Shown here: positions 24,879 through 33,408 of the stretch, in pieces
Layout: every line of letters starts with the position of its first letter
Numbering within the stretch: the stretch's first letter is position 1
NCBI RefSeq assembly: GCF_013386165.1
Contig: NZ_JACAOS010000020.1
Location: forward strand, 1 to 43,205
Direction of reading: 5' to 3'
Length of the DNA stretch: 43,205 bases
Source: Pseudomonas gingeri
Lineage (GTDB): Bacteria; Pseudomonadota; Gammaproteobacteria; Pseudomonadales; Pseudomonadaceae
Program-made: the position numbers and the translations under genes
Notes under the pieces: model-generated
Told to the model about the DNA's origin: nothing
Databases searched by the model: none
The model's input: the letters and a program-made list of their open reading frames with translations, nothing else

Positions 24879-24906
24879 AAGCCTGACACGTGAGGTCAGG
24901 CTTTTT
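24879..24906 (+). terminator. Intrinsic terminator of the deoR-type gene
   Basis: A 9-bp stem (AAGCCTGAC / GTCAGGCTT) with a 7-nt loop and a TTTTT tail begins 8 bp after the stop codon. The chemoreceptor gene converges on it from the right, and it may serve both directions. Confidence 0.85.
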
Positions 24907-24914
24907 CCGTATGT

Positions 24915-26903
24915 TCAGCGATTGCTAAGGCTTCCAAGCCTGCGAGATAGATCCTGCATGCCTTGGCTCAGAGTGCTGAGTATCGAGGAGTCGCGGGCGC
25001 TTTCCTCGCTCGCGAGATGGATTCGCACAGCCAGTTCGTTGATCTCTTGAGTGACACAGCTTTGCTCCTGGGCTGCAACGGCAATCTGCCGCGCCCGTCG
25101 AACAATGTCATCGAATCCTGTGATCGTTCCTTCAATCGAGTTGTTAAGGGTTCCTGCCTGCTCAGCCACCATCTGAGTGCGACTCTCTCCGGCTACCATC
25201 GTACTGACTGCCGTCATAGAAGCCTGACGGAGCTCGCTGATCATGCTTTGGATTTGATCTGCAGATGCTTGGGTACGCCCTGCGAGCGCCCGCACTTCAT
25301 CCGCTACCACCGCAAAACCACGCCCCAGTTCTCCCGCCCTAGCTGCTTCGATTGCAGCATTGAGTGCGAGTAGATTGGTCTGAGAGGAAATAGACTTGAT
25401 CACATCCAGCACGCCACTAACGCTTTCGATATCAGATCCAAGCTGGGTTATTGACGCAGCAACACCAGAGATGTCGGAACTCAACGAGTCGATGGTTTTG
25501 CCGTTTTGCTTGACATACGATTGACTCAATCGCGCATTGTTAAGAAAGTCTTCGGCCGTGTCAGAGCAATCACTTGTGTTCTTTGCGACCTCCAAAGCAC
25601 TCGAGGCCATCTCCGTCACAGCAGTTGCCAACATCGTGTTGTCCTGCCGCTGCTGCTCCGCCCGTTCGGCCATCACTACTGAAAGGTTGGTAACTGCGTC
25701 CGCTTGTCCTTGAAGCATCGCCGACTCTCGAGCAATGCTATCCAGCATTCCCTGAAGGCGACCGGCATAGTCATTCACCGCATGCCGGAGCAAACCTATC
25801 TCATCCTCTCGGTCGATCTCCAGCTTACCGGTTCCTGGATTACGCTCCTTTCCCAAGCTCTTGATTTGGTTGGTGGTCTCACCAATCAACCTAAGCAGCG
25901 AACGACCAGCCACCCAAATCAATCCGAACAGAATCACCAAAACAGGAATCAAGGCGATCAACACATCGCTGGAGAGCTGACTCGCAATCGCGGTCATTTT
26001 GTGTTCCGGCGTTACCAGTCCGATCACCCACCCTGTGTCAGCAATACGCACCAGGCTCACGTATGCGGCAGTGTTGAAAGACTTCTCACGACTCACAAGG
26101 ATGGTACCCGGATGAGCATCGGCGTTACGCCCCCAACGAAGAACGTCTCCAAACCAAGGATACTTGGCTAGTAAATCTGGAGCCCCTTCGGCATGGGTGC
26201 CAGGTTGAACACCAGGCAAACTGAGCACGTTACCGGAGCGGTCGATGGCAAATGCGTAACCGCCTGTAACGTTGCCATTGGCGTTAAGGAATTCCGCCAA
26301 ACCAGATAGGGTAAGGTCAATAGTGGCTACACCTGAGAATTTGTTATTTCGGCTATAGGCCACTGAGCACGTAGTCATGAGAACCTTACTGACCGGATCG
26401 ATATATGCGTCTGACCAACCGCACTTACCAGGAGCCGCAGTACGCCCCTGTTTGTACCAGTCCGCATCTTGGTATGGGGTCATCCCTGGGCCATTGTTCT
26501 CATCAGAGAACATCAATTTCCCTTGGTCGGATCGCGCCCAATAGAGGCTATTGAGCTCGATACCCGGAGTGAAAGCATTTGGCTCCGGCCATAGCCCACC
26601 ACCAGCGACAGCGACGTCTCCATCGCCGTCAATGATCTTGATCAACGTGGATTTAGCTAACGCCTCATCCAGTGGCAGAGAACTTCCAAGATCGGCAATA
26701 GCTGCCGTTCTACCCTCAATCTCAGAGAGCTTAATAGAAAGTTGTCGAGATATCGCGAGAGCTGATTGCTCAGACGCTTGCACCTGAGCTGTGACAAGTT
26801 TTGGCTCTCCACGAAATATGATCACGCTGCAAATTAACGTCGCTATGACCAATAAGATGAATCCCAAACTCAATGTAAATCGAGCAATTATTGTCTTAGG
26901 CAC
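24915..26903 (-). CDS. Methyl-accepting chemotaxis protein with dCache-type sensor
   Basis: This chemoreceptor of about 662 residues has TM1 near 5-28, a periplasmic double-Cache sensor to about 300, TM2 (VLIALIPVLVILFGLIWV), a HAMP domain and a cytoplasmic signalling domain. The invariant tip reads SQTNLLALNAAIEAARAGE, followed by LGRGFAVVADEVRALAGRT. In the sensor, PYQDADWYKQG and ATIDLTL keep the WY pair and Asp of amino-acid-binding dCache domains. The Arg normally two residues before WY is Ala, so a different ligand class is likely. I start at GTG 26903; a GTG at 26948 lies inside the upstream terminator stem. It should couple motility to the substrate handled by the neighbouring permease and kinase. 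Confidence 0.85.
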   Translation of the reverse strand: MPKTIIARFTLSLGFILLVIATLICSVIIFRGEPKLVTAQVQASEQSALAISRQLSIKLSEIEGRTAAIADLGSSLPLDEALAKSTLIKIIDGDGDVAVAGGGLWPEPNAFTPGIELNSLYWARSDQGKLMFSDENNGPGMTPYQDADWYKQGRTAAPGKCGWSDAYIDPVSKVLMTTCSVAYSRNNKFSGVATIDLTLSGLAEFLNANGNVTGGYAFAIDRSGNVLSLPGVQPGTHAEGAPDLLAKYPWFGDVLRWGRNADAHPGTILVSREKSFNTAAYVSLVRIADTGWVIGLVTPEHKMTAIASQLSSDVLIALIPVLVILFGLIWVAGRSLLRLIGETTNQIKSLGKERNPGTGKLEIDREDEIGLLRHAVNDYAGRLQGMLDSIARESAMLQGQADAVTNLSVVMAERAEQQRQDNTMLATAVTEMASSALEVAKNTSDCSDTAEDFLNNARLSQSYVKQNGKTIDSLSSDISGVAASITQLGSDIESVSGVLDVIKSISSQTNLLALNAAIEAARAGELGRGFAVVADEVRALAGRTQASADQIQSMISELRQASMTAVSTMVAGESRTQMVAEQAGTLNNSIEGTITGFDDIVRRARQIAVAAQEQSCVTQEINELAVRIHLASEESARDSSILSTLSQGMQDLSRRLGSLSNR

Positions 26904-26938
26904 AAAATCAATCCGCGATATTAACAAAAGCGAGACGC

Positions 26939-26974
26939 AAAAAAGCACCTGCGGCCACTCGCGGACGCAGGTGC
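26939..26974 (-). terminator. Terminator between the APC permease and chemoreceptor genes
   Basis: The arms GCACCTGCG and CGCAGGTGC (26945-26953 and 26966-26974) enclose a 12-nt loop, followed on the minus strand by TTTTTT. It sits 13 bp past the permease stop and only about 35 bp before the chemoreceptor start. It should reduce read-through, so that the receptor is made at a lower level than the permease. Confidence 0.85.
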
Positions 26975-26987
26975 TATCTGCATACGT

Positions 26988-28460
26988 TTACAGGTAGGAA
27001 TCCAACGCCGGCATGCGCTCAAGCTGCTTACGACGGGTAATCCAGACAGACAGAAAGACCACGACACCCCCCCCCATGGACGCTAGAACGTACAACTGAG
27101 CAACTCTGAAGTCCGACGGAATGATGAACACACAACTCTCAACGAATAGCCAGACGCATGCACCAACCACCACCGGCCACTCCCACTTGCCTAGAGTGAA
27201 GTCATCTGGATGATGAATGTGCTTGTGACGAGTACCGATGTATAGCAAGACAGTTCCACTGTATAGCAGCACTGGAAACAGTGACGCGGCACCTAATAGT
27301 TGGGTAAGCGCATCCGGGTTGCTATAAAAACTCAGCACAATCAAGATAGTCACAACACCAGCAACAATAGTTGCCCAAAGCGGCCCGCCTGTTGGACGTG
27401 GAACAATGCTCAGCTTTTCAGAAAACGGCAAACGCCCGTCGCGTGCCATTGCGTGAATCAGTCGACTGTTACTGGTCATGATTACCAGTCCACAAGCAAA
27501 AATCGCTATACAGACGACGACCAAGATGATCTTGCTGAATGTTTCACCAAGCGTCATTTGGATGATATCTGCAACCGGCGAAGAGCTTTTGGTCAGCTCA
27601 ACGATGTGATCGCCAATACCAAGGCTGATAACAATCAGAAATAAGGTTCCCAGGACGCCACTGACCAGTACCGCATTTATCATCGCTCGAGGAACAACTT
27701 GTTTGGGATTGTGGGTTTCTTCAGCAAGATTTGCCGCTGACTCCCAACCTACCAAAGTGAAAGCACCGAGCAGTCCGGAGAGCATGAAAGGGCCCAGCCA
27801 ACCGTAGTAATTGTCACTGTGAACAATCCCAGTAGACGTGAGGTTGGACAGGTTGCCTTTCCCAAAAAAAGCCACGGCAGCCCCGATTGCGAGGATGAGT
27901 CCAAACACTGCGACGACTTCTGCCCCAACGGCCATATTATTGATTTTTGTCAAGATTGGTGTCGACCAGATGATCAACAGCATCTGCACGACCAAGACCA
28001 CCACCGTGGTCAGTGCTCCTCCCGCAGGCGTGTACTCCAATCCAAGTAACGGAAACAATGCAACTTGGGCTAGCCCATAGTCCACAGCCACCGTGACTAT
28101 CCCCAAGAAAGCAAAACTTGCCCAACCGAACCACCACCCTAGAACGGGGTTCACCAACCTGCTGGCCCATTGATAGCTGAAACCCGACAAGGGGATCTTG
28201 CTCGCAAGAAGGCCAAAAACAAGAGCAACCAATATAGTACCCAATGTCACAAGCGGCCATGTCCAGATGCCCACCGGGCCGCTAGATATCAACATACTTC
28301 CGTAGGTTGAAAAAAGACCTGTAGTGATAGAGATGAACGAAAAGGCCACTGCAAAGGACTCAAACTTTCCAAGTGTTCTTTCGAACTGCGCTTGATAACC
28401 GTCCTCACCAACAACTGCTCCCACGCCTCCTGGCTGTGAGTTATTTTTTTTATCAGACAC
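26988..28460 (-). CDS. APC-superfamily permease (amino acid/choline/amine transporter type)
   Basis: This 490-residue permease of the amino acid-polyamine-organocation superfamily is closest in pattern to the ACT/GABA-choline group. It has about 12 hydrophobic segments, a conserved first-helix region FESFAVAFSFISITTGLFSTYG (about 33-54) and GWESAANLAEETHNPKQVVPRAMI (about 238-261) at the helix 6/7 region. It begins with GTG at 28460 behind a strong GAGGAGA ribosome binding site. The APC type is notable beside a glycerol-kinase-like enzyme, because glycerol itself normally enters by an aquaporin-type facilitator. The import substrate may therefore be an amine, amino alcohol or charged derivative. 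Confidence 0.88.
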   Translation of the reverse strand: MSDKKNNSQPGGVGAVVGEDGYQAQFERTLGKFESFAVAFSFISITTGLFSTYGSMLISSGPVGIWTWPLVTLGTILVALVFGLLASKIPLSGFSYQWASRLVNPVLGWWFGWASFAFLGIVTVAVDYGLAQVALFPLLGLEYTPAGGALTTVVVLVVQMLLIIWSTPILTKINNMAVGAEVVAVFGLILAIGAAVAFFGKGNLSNLTSTGIVHSDNYYGWLGPFMLSGLLGAFTLVGWESAANLAEETHNPKQVVPRAMINAVLVSGVLGTLFLIVISLGIGDHIVELTKSSSPVADIIQMTLGETFSKIILVVVCIAIFACGLVIMTSNSRLIHAMARDGRLPFSEKLSIVPRPTGGPLWATIVAGVVTILIVLSFYSNPDALTQLLGAASLFPVLLYSGTVLLYIGTRHKHIHHPDDFTLGKWEWPVVVGACVWLFVESCVFIIPSDFRVAQLYVLASMGGGVVVFLSVWITRRKQLERMPALDSYL

Positions 28461-28606
28461 GTGATGTCTCCTCTAGTGTGCATATCATCAACCTCCGCCA
28501 CGTCACTCTTATCTAAATATCGAGCGATGGTGCTGGAGTTAAACCATTTACCGCACTTCATTTACTAGATAGTTTTTTATTGTGGCTTTGCACCTTTTTA
28601 GTGGCG

Positions 28607-28625
28607 GATCGGTCAGGTAACGATC
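28607..28625. promoter_or_regulatory. Candidate operator upstream of the APC permease
   Basis: GATCGGTCAGGTAACGATC is an imperfect palindrome in the 240-bp gap between the kinase stop and the permease start. Its CTGACCGAT half (minus strand) is one base from the TTGACCGAT half-site in the divergent promoter at 32783-33408, which suggests joint regulation. The rest of the gap shows no gene. Confidence 0.35.
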
Positions 28626-28700
28626 ACTCCATCCAGGTGTCGCGCCTATAAAGAACCACCGAAATTAATAACGGGCGAGAAATCACCCTGCATAAATCAG

Positions 28701-30116
28701 TTAACGCCAGTCGCGACAGCGACCCACAGCATCAGTAAACGTTTTCCGCCACTCCAGAGCGGTCTCAGCTGAGACTTTTGGGTGGAAGTGGGTGCTGGTA
28801 TTACGAGGCGGGGTTAGGTCAATACCGAGCCCTTTTGCGGCCAATGCCGCACAACCGAAAGAGGTCAGCTCGTCGAAACGTTGAGTTACAATGCACCGCT
28901 GCAGGGCGTCAGCAAGAAACTGTGCAAAATAAGGGCTTCTTGCCAGACCACCATCAATGGACAAGTGATCGGTGACACTCAAGAATCCATCCATAGCGGT
29001 GATAACTTCCACGCTGCGTAAAGCAACACCTTCCAGCAGTGCCTGGCACATATCCTGTTTGGTCGTCCCCCCATTCATTCCCACCCAGAGGGCCGCAGCA
29101 CTGCGATCCCAATGGGGACATCCCAGACCGGACAAGGCTGGTACAAATGCCAACTGCCTCGAAATGGCAGGAGGTTCGTCGAACGCTGCTAGTTCAGAGA
29201 AGTCGGAAAATAGGCCGAGACGTCCCGCCCACTCAACCGCTGCACTTGCGTCATAAACCCCTCCATCCATGGCATAGGTAGGTTTACCCGCGATTTGCCA
29301 AGCGATAGTTGCCAGCAACCCTTTTTCTGGCGCCCTAATGATCTGATCGCCGGTCAATGTCAAAGCGAATGCCCCGGTACCAAAGGTGATCTTGGCATCG
29401 CCCCCGACCCTGCACCCGTGGCCATACAGTGACGCCTGTTGATCGACTATAGATGCGGTTACAGGGGTGACCCCAATCTCTCCGAAATGACCTACGGTAT
29501 CGCGAATCTCTGGCAGAGCTTCGATCGGAACACCGAATAGCTCACACAACTCAGGATCCCATTGGCCTGTCGCCAGGTTCATAAGCGACGTACGTGAAGC
29601 CGTAGTGACATCGGTGGCAAAGACACCAGTCAGCCGATCCAGGAAATATGCATCAGTAGTACCCAACCTTAGGCGCCCAGCTTTGAATGCGCTTTTAGCC
29701 GCAGGAAGGTTTTGCAATATCCAAGCGAGTTTGCTTGCCGAAAAATATGGGTCGAGGGGTAGCCCTGCACGTTCAAGTGTAACTGCCTCACATCCTTCAC
29801 TGCGCAGCTTGGCGATCTCACTAGAGGTTCGATTGTCCTGCCAGACAATTACTGGAGAAAGAGGCTCGCCCGTCTTCGCATCCCATGCCAAGCAGCTTTC
29901 GCCTTGGTTTGCGATTCCGATTGCATCCACCTTCCCGGTAGCTTCCAGGCAGCGCTGTATATTATTGAGCAATTCAATAGGATCGTGCTCAACCCAACCT
30001 GGATGAGGGTGATGCTGCTGGTGACGCAACGACAACTGGATATCGGCTGCCCCATTTTGAGTGGCAACAAGTACTCGAGTGCTAGTAGTGCCTTGATCAA
30101 GTGCTGCAATTCGCAT
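28701..30116 (-). CDS. FGGY-family kinase, glycerol-kinase-like with altered substrate site
   Basis: This 471-residue cytosolic sugar/polyol kinase is most like GlpK: ALDQGTTSTR at the ATP-binding start (5-14), PGWVEHDPIELL (39-50) and FGTGAFALTLTG (245-256). Of the residues that contact glycerol in E. coli GlpK, five have obvious matches: Glu73, Trp92, Tyr124, Asp225 and Phe250. The Arg of the NQRE motif is Gly72 here (ANQGES). It should phosphorylate a glycerol-like molecule, but that change argues for a substrate other than plain glycerol, or for altered affinity. GGAG precedes the ATG. It lies 31 bp behind the flavoprotein gene on the same strand, so the flavoprotein genes and kinase form one transcript. 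Confidence 0.87.
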   Translation of the reverse strand: MRIAALDQGTTSTRVLVATQNGAADIQLSLRHQQHHPHPGWVEHDPIELLNNIQRCLEATGKVDAIGIANQGESCLAWDAKTGEPLSPVIVWQDNRTSSEIAKLRSEGCEAVTLERAGLPLDPYFSASKLAWILQNLPAAKSAFKAGRLRLGTTDAYFLDRLTGVFATDVTTASRTSLMNLATGQWDPELCELFGVPIEALPEIRDTVGHFGEIGVTPVTASIVDQQASLYGHGCRVGGDAKITFGTGAFALTLTGDQIIRAPEKGLLATIAWQIAGKPTYAMDGGVYDASAAVEWAGRLGLFSDFSELAAFDEPPAISRQLAFVPALSGLGCPHWDRSAAALWVGMNGGTTKQDMCQALLEGVALRSVEVITAMDGFLSVTDHLSIDGGLARSPYFAQFLADALQRCIVTQRFDELTSFGCAALAAKGLGIDLTPPRNTSTHFHPKVSAETALEWRKTFTDAVGRCRDWR

Positions 30117-30147
30117 TAGTTAGTCTCCTAAGCTGGCAGTTTTTTTG

Positions 30148-31386
30148 TTATTGGCCGACAAAGTCGACTTCGATTTGCTGGGTATTTTGGGGCAGGTTCA
30201 AGCTAGCGATGGGAATGAGTATTCGCCGCTCCGGAAGCGAGGAACTCTTGCGAGACCAAACTTCCTGACCATCTGCACGCACCACAATCTCTCCTTCGGT
30301 AGCCTGGCTGACACGTAACTGCAGATGCTTCATACCCTCCACCGAGGACAGCACCAGGCGCTGAGGCACGCATAACTTGAGCCCTTCCCCGCAAACGACC
30401 TCAAGAGAAGGTGTTTTGGAGGGAAGTTGCCCCCTCAGATCCCCAGCGATGAGTGAGCCAATCTTGCGACCTTCCCGAAACGACCACCCAGCCGTTTCGA
30501 TAGGGCGAAGCAGGTTGCCTGCGGCAAAATAGGCGGGATCAGAGCAGCGACCATATTGGTCGATCACAGGCCCGCCACTCTTCGGGTCGAGCTTCAGCTC
30601 ACTGAGCCTTACCAGGCTCGATTCCGGAGTGAAACGACCGGTGAGCAAGACGCCATCACAGTCGAACTCCTTGATGGCTCCGTCTGCCAGACGAACACTG
30701 GCGCCTTCGACACGGCCTGTGCCGTGCACCTCCAGAAGTTCCGCACCGAAGTACATAGGGACGCCGCACAACCGGGGGAATAGCGACAAAGGCCAGCGAG
30801 CAGTCGCGCGGTTGTTGGCCTCGATCATTGCCACAGGCCGAATGCCCGCGCGACGAGCACTGAGGATGGAAGAGAGGCTCACAAGCTCGGTGCCGACTAT
30901 CAGTGGGCGATCAAAAGGTTTCAGGTGCTCCAGATAAAGATAAGACTGGAATGCACCAGTGTTGATAACACCCAACGGGCGATCCCCACCGACCAGTCGA
31001 GCTGAACGTGGCGTTTCACGAGCACCTGTTGCGATCAGTACTCGACTGGCTTGGATGGTCACCGGTTTGTTAGGGCTCACGATTTCCAGTAGCCCCTTGG
31101 CGCCCAAGCGAGTGACTGAGTGCAAAACACGGATATCCACGCCCGCTTTCAACGCCTCACTCACGTTGCGTTTCGCGTAGCCCGGGCCGGTCAGGATACG
31201 GCCGTACTCCCAGAAACCGAACGGTGGATGACCACAATGACGGGGGATCCCACCGGCCTCAGGTTCACGTTCAATGACAACGACTTTCTGTACTCCCTGA
31301 CGACGCAACTCAACCGCAGCAGACAATCCAGAGGGGCCACCGCCGATGATGGCGACATCCACTTTTTCAATTTCAATGGGTTTCAT
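30148..31386 (-). CDS. FAD/NAD(P)-dependent oxidoreductase, partner of the GlpA-like flavoprotein
   Basis: This 412-residue pyridine-nucleotide-disulfide-type flavoprotein has an N-terminal FAD fingerprint VAIIGGGPSGLSAAVELRR (about 9-27), a second dinucleotide segment near RVLIATGARETPRS, and YFAAGNLLRPIETAGW near the C-terminal end of the FAD domain. About 90 extra residues follow, predicted beta-rich and ending in QIEVDFVGQ. Genes like this often accompany GlpA-like dehydrogenases and glycerol kinase genes, where they may pass electrons from FADH2 to NAD+. It starts at 31386, overlapping the GlpA-like gene by 14 bp, which indicates tight coupling and a probable complex. It is neither GlpB nor GlpC. 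Confidence 0.8.
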   Translation of the reverse strand: MKPIEIEKVDVAIIGGGPSGLSAAVELRRQGVQKVVVIEREPEAGGIPRHCGHPPFGFWEYGRILTGPGYAKRNVSEALKAGVDIRVLHSVTRLGAKGLLEIVSPNKPVTIQASRVLIATGARETPRSARLVGGDRPLGVINTGAFQSYLYLEHLKPFDRPLIVGTELVSLSSILSARRAGIRPVAMIEANNRATARWPLSLFPRLCGVPMYFGAELLEVHGTGRVEGASVRLADGAIKEFDCDGVLLTGRFTPESSLVRLSELKLDPKSGGPVIDQYGRCSDPAYFAAGNLLRPIETAGWSFREGRKIGSLIAGDLRGQLPSKTPSLEVVCGEGLKLCVPQRLVLSSVEGMKHLQLRVSQATEGEIVVRADGQEVWSRKSSSLPERRILIPIASLNLPQNTQQIEVDFVGQ

Positions 31387-32782
31387 GGCACACACCTGTA
31401 GCGAGCGGAACGGCAAGACGGCCAGCACTGAGTTCGGCCACCCGTGCTCCGCAGTAAAACCCCTGACAGCGCCCCATACAGGCACGGGTGCGACGCTTAA
31501 GTCCTCCCAAATCCCCTGGTGGTAACGCGCTGTTAAGTGCAGCGTCGATTTCTCTCAGGGTCACCATTTCGCAGTGGCATATGATCTCGCCGTAACCTGG
31601 CTGCTGGTAATCGCGCGGCAAGTGCTCGGCAAGATTGGGCAGGCTCGGCCATTGCAACGAAGCTGCTGGGACACTCTGGTGAGAGCTTTCGTTGAGGCTG
31701 ACGACGTGGCGGGCGATGCCCAGAGCAGCCGTAAGGCCAGTGGAGCGAATGCCCCCCACAGTGATCCAATTGCGGTCGGCTACTTTCCGAATCCGGTATT
31801 CCTTCTTATCACTCGCTGGGCGCAGCGCTGCATAGGTTGCCGTCACCGGCATCCCTTCCAATGCCGGGATACGCTCGACCGCCGCATCGACTAACTGAGA
31901 AAGAATGGAGCTGTCCAAGCGTGCATGGACGCGATCGTCCTGCTCTTCTGCCGTTGGACCTACCAGCAGATTTCCATAGACAGTGCGAGTGATGACGATG
32001 CCCTTGGTGCGTTCATTCGGAACGGGCAACACAATATTGGTCAGGTACTTCGAGGCTGCTTTGTCGAATACAACGAATTGCCCCTTGCGAGGATGGATCG
32101 AGAAAGACGCCTCACCAAGCAACTGCTCTTCAAGTTTGTCACCAAACAACCCTGCGCAATTGATCACGGTCGTTGAACGGACATCCCCCTTGGAGGTGGT
32201 AAGCGACCAGGTTAGCCCATCAAAGCTTCCACCCGTGACTTCACAGTTAAACTGCGCTTCAGCACCGTGCATCATGGCCTGCAGCAGGTATCCCAGCGGC
32301 GCTGACCAAGGGTCGATCAGGTATTCACCCGGTACTTCTGCCGCAGCTAGCGCGTGATCAGCGAGGTGAGGTTCCAGACTCCGAACACGCGCCCGGTCGA
32401 TCAACTTGACGTCCGCGACACCATTGTCATGAGCTTGCTGGACGATCCCGCCCAACTTATCCAGGTCGGCTTCGTTCCAAGCCACCACCATCGCGCCGGT
32501 TTTCAGCAGCGGAAGCTTCATCTTCTGATGAATTTCCAGATACTCCCGGTAACCCTCCTGCATGCACAGAAGCTCAAGACTTCCACTCGGGGCGTCGAAG
32601 CCGGTATGCAGGATCGCGCTGTTACCCTTACTCGCGCCCGACAAAATGTCTGGGCTTTTTTCGAGCAAAAGCACTCGCGCGCCTTCCAAAGTAAATCGAC
32701 GCACCATCGCGCATCCCACTACGCCGCCGCCGATAACTACGACATCGTAGGCATCGGTGTGATTCGGGAATGGTTTCATCAT
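31373..32782 (-). CDS. GlpA-like FAD-dependent dehydrogenase with C-terminal BFD [2Fe-2S] domain
   Basis: This 469-residue flavoprotein of the DAO family has the dinucleotide fingerprint VVVIGGGVVGCAMVRR near residue 12 and a C-terminal BFD-like domain with four cysteines (ICHCE, then CMGRCQGFYC), the pattern that binds a [2Fe-2S] cluster in GlpA of anaerobic glycerol-3-phosphate dehydrogenase. It probably oxidises the phosphorylated product of the FGGY kinase, by analogy glycerol 3-phosphate to dihydroxyacetone phosphate, and passes electrons to its flavoprotein partner. The start at 32782 (first of two Met) follows AGG; 38 upstream codons in frame are not protein-like. It is the first gene of the leftward operon. 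Confidence 0.83.
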   Translation of the reverse strand: MMKPFPNHTDAYDVVVIGGGVVGCAMVRRFTLEGARVLLLEKSPDILSGASKGNSAILHTGFDAPSGSLELLCMQEGYREYLEIHQKMKLPLLKTGAMVVAWNEADLDKLGGIVQQAHDNGVADVKLIDRARVRSLEPHLADHALAAAEVPGEYLIDPWSAPLGYLLQAMMHGAEAQFNCEVTGGSFDGLTWSLTTSKGDVRSTTVINCAGLFGDKLEEQLLGEASFSIHPRKGQFVVFDKAASKYLTNIVLPVPNERTKGIVITRTVYGNLLVGPTAEEQDDRVHARLDSSILSQLVDAAVERIPALEGMPVTATYAALRPASDKKEYRIRKVADRNWITVGGIRSTGLTAALGIARHVVSLNESSHQSVPAASLQWPSLPNLAEHLPRDYQQPGYGEIICHCEMVTLREIDAALNSALPPGDLGGLKRRTRACMGRCQGFYCGARVAELSAGRLAVPLATGVCHETH

Positions 32783-33408
32783 GATCTTGCCTATTGAATG
32801 AAATACAGCATCTGTGTTGACCGAATAAGCTGCACTGCATATGCCACTGCCAAATTCGATGTTGTTTTGACCGTTTAAAAACAGTAGAGCGGTCAATAGA
32901 AGTCAGCGCACCCCCTCCCAATCGCTCCTAGCGGCAGCTCGACGACGCACGATATTTCTCATCAAACAGGCCTCTTTCGCCTGAAGTAGCCATTTCAACG
33001 CTTAGTTCGTCACTGCGTTTCATGTTGCCCGTTCCATTTGAGAGTCGGAAAAACGGGCAGGCCAAAATCGGTCAAGATTTTGTTGGCTCAGTCATAATCG
33101 TGTTGAAACACGTTACCAAGCTACACAAAGGTGCAGAAAGTGTTACCTACCCTTTATTTTGTGGCGTTTATAGACACTTTAAATGCGTCAGCCAAAGGGT
33201 AAACGATGATTTCTCTCGCACTGAAACCATGAAAACCCATACATACCTCACAACTAAAAAGCATATCAGTCACTTATTACACAGTTTATTGACCGATATA
33301 CGAGACAAAAAACCATAATCGTTCACAAAAAAAACGCTCCGGCATGGATGGTGCGACCTGTTGAGTACGTCATTGATCAGCCTCATCCATAACCGAGATG
33401 TCCTTACC
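32783..33408. promoter_or_regulatory. Divergent promoter region with repeated TTGACCG half-sites
   Basis: This 626-bp non-coding region lies between the leftward catabolic operon and the rightward glycolytic operon. The heptamer TTGACCG or its complement occurs four times: 32867-32873 and 32890-32896 (a converging pair 16 bp apart), 33069-33075, and 33289-33295. Chance would give about 0.08 occurrences. The third copy sits within an imperfect palindrome GCCAAAATC...GATTTTGTTGGC (33061-33087). These are good candidates for operators of the DeoR-type regulator at 24091-24870. No coding frame is convincing. Confidence 0.55.

Noticed and set aside
26904..26948. Chemoreceptor start at the GTG at 26948
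   Set aside because: That codon lies within the terminator stem and T-run after the APC gene; the GTG at 26903 directly precedes the family-like N-terminus.
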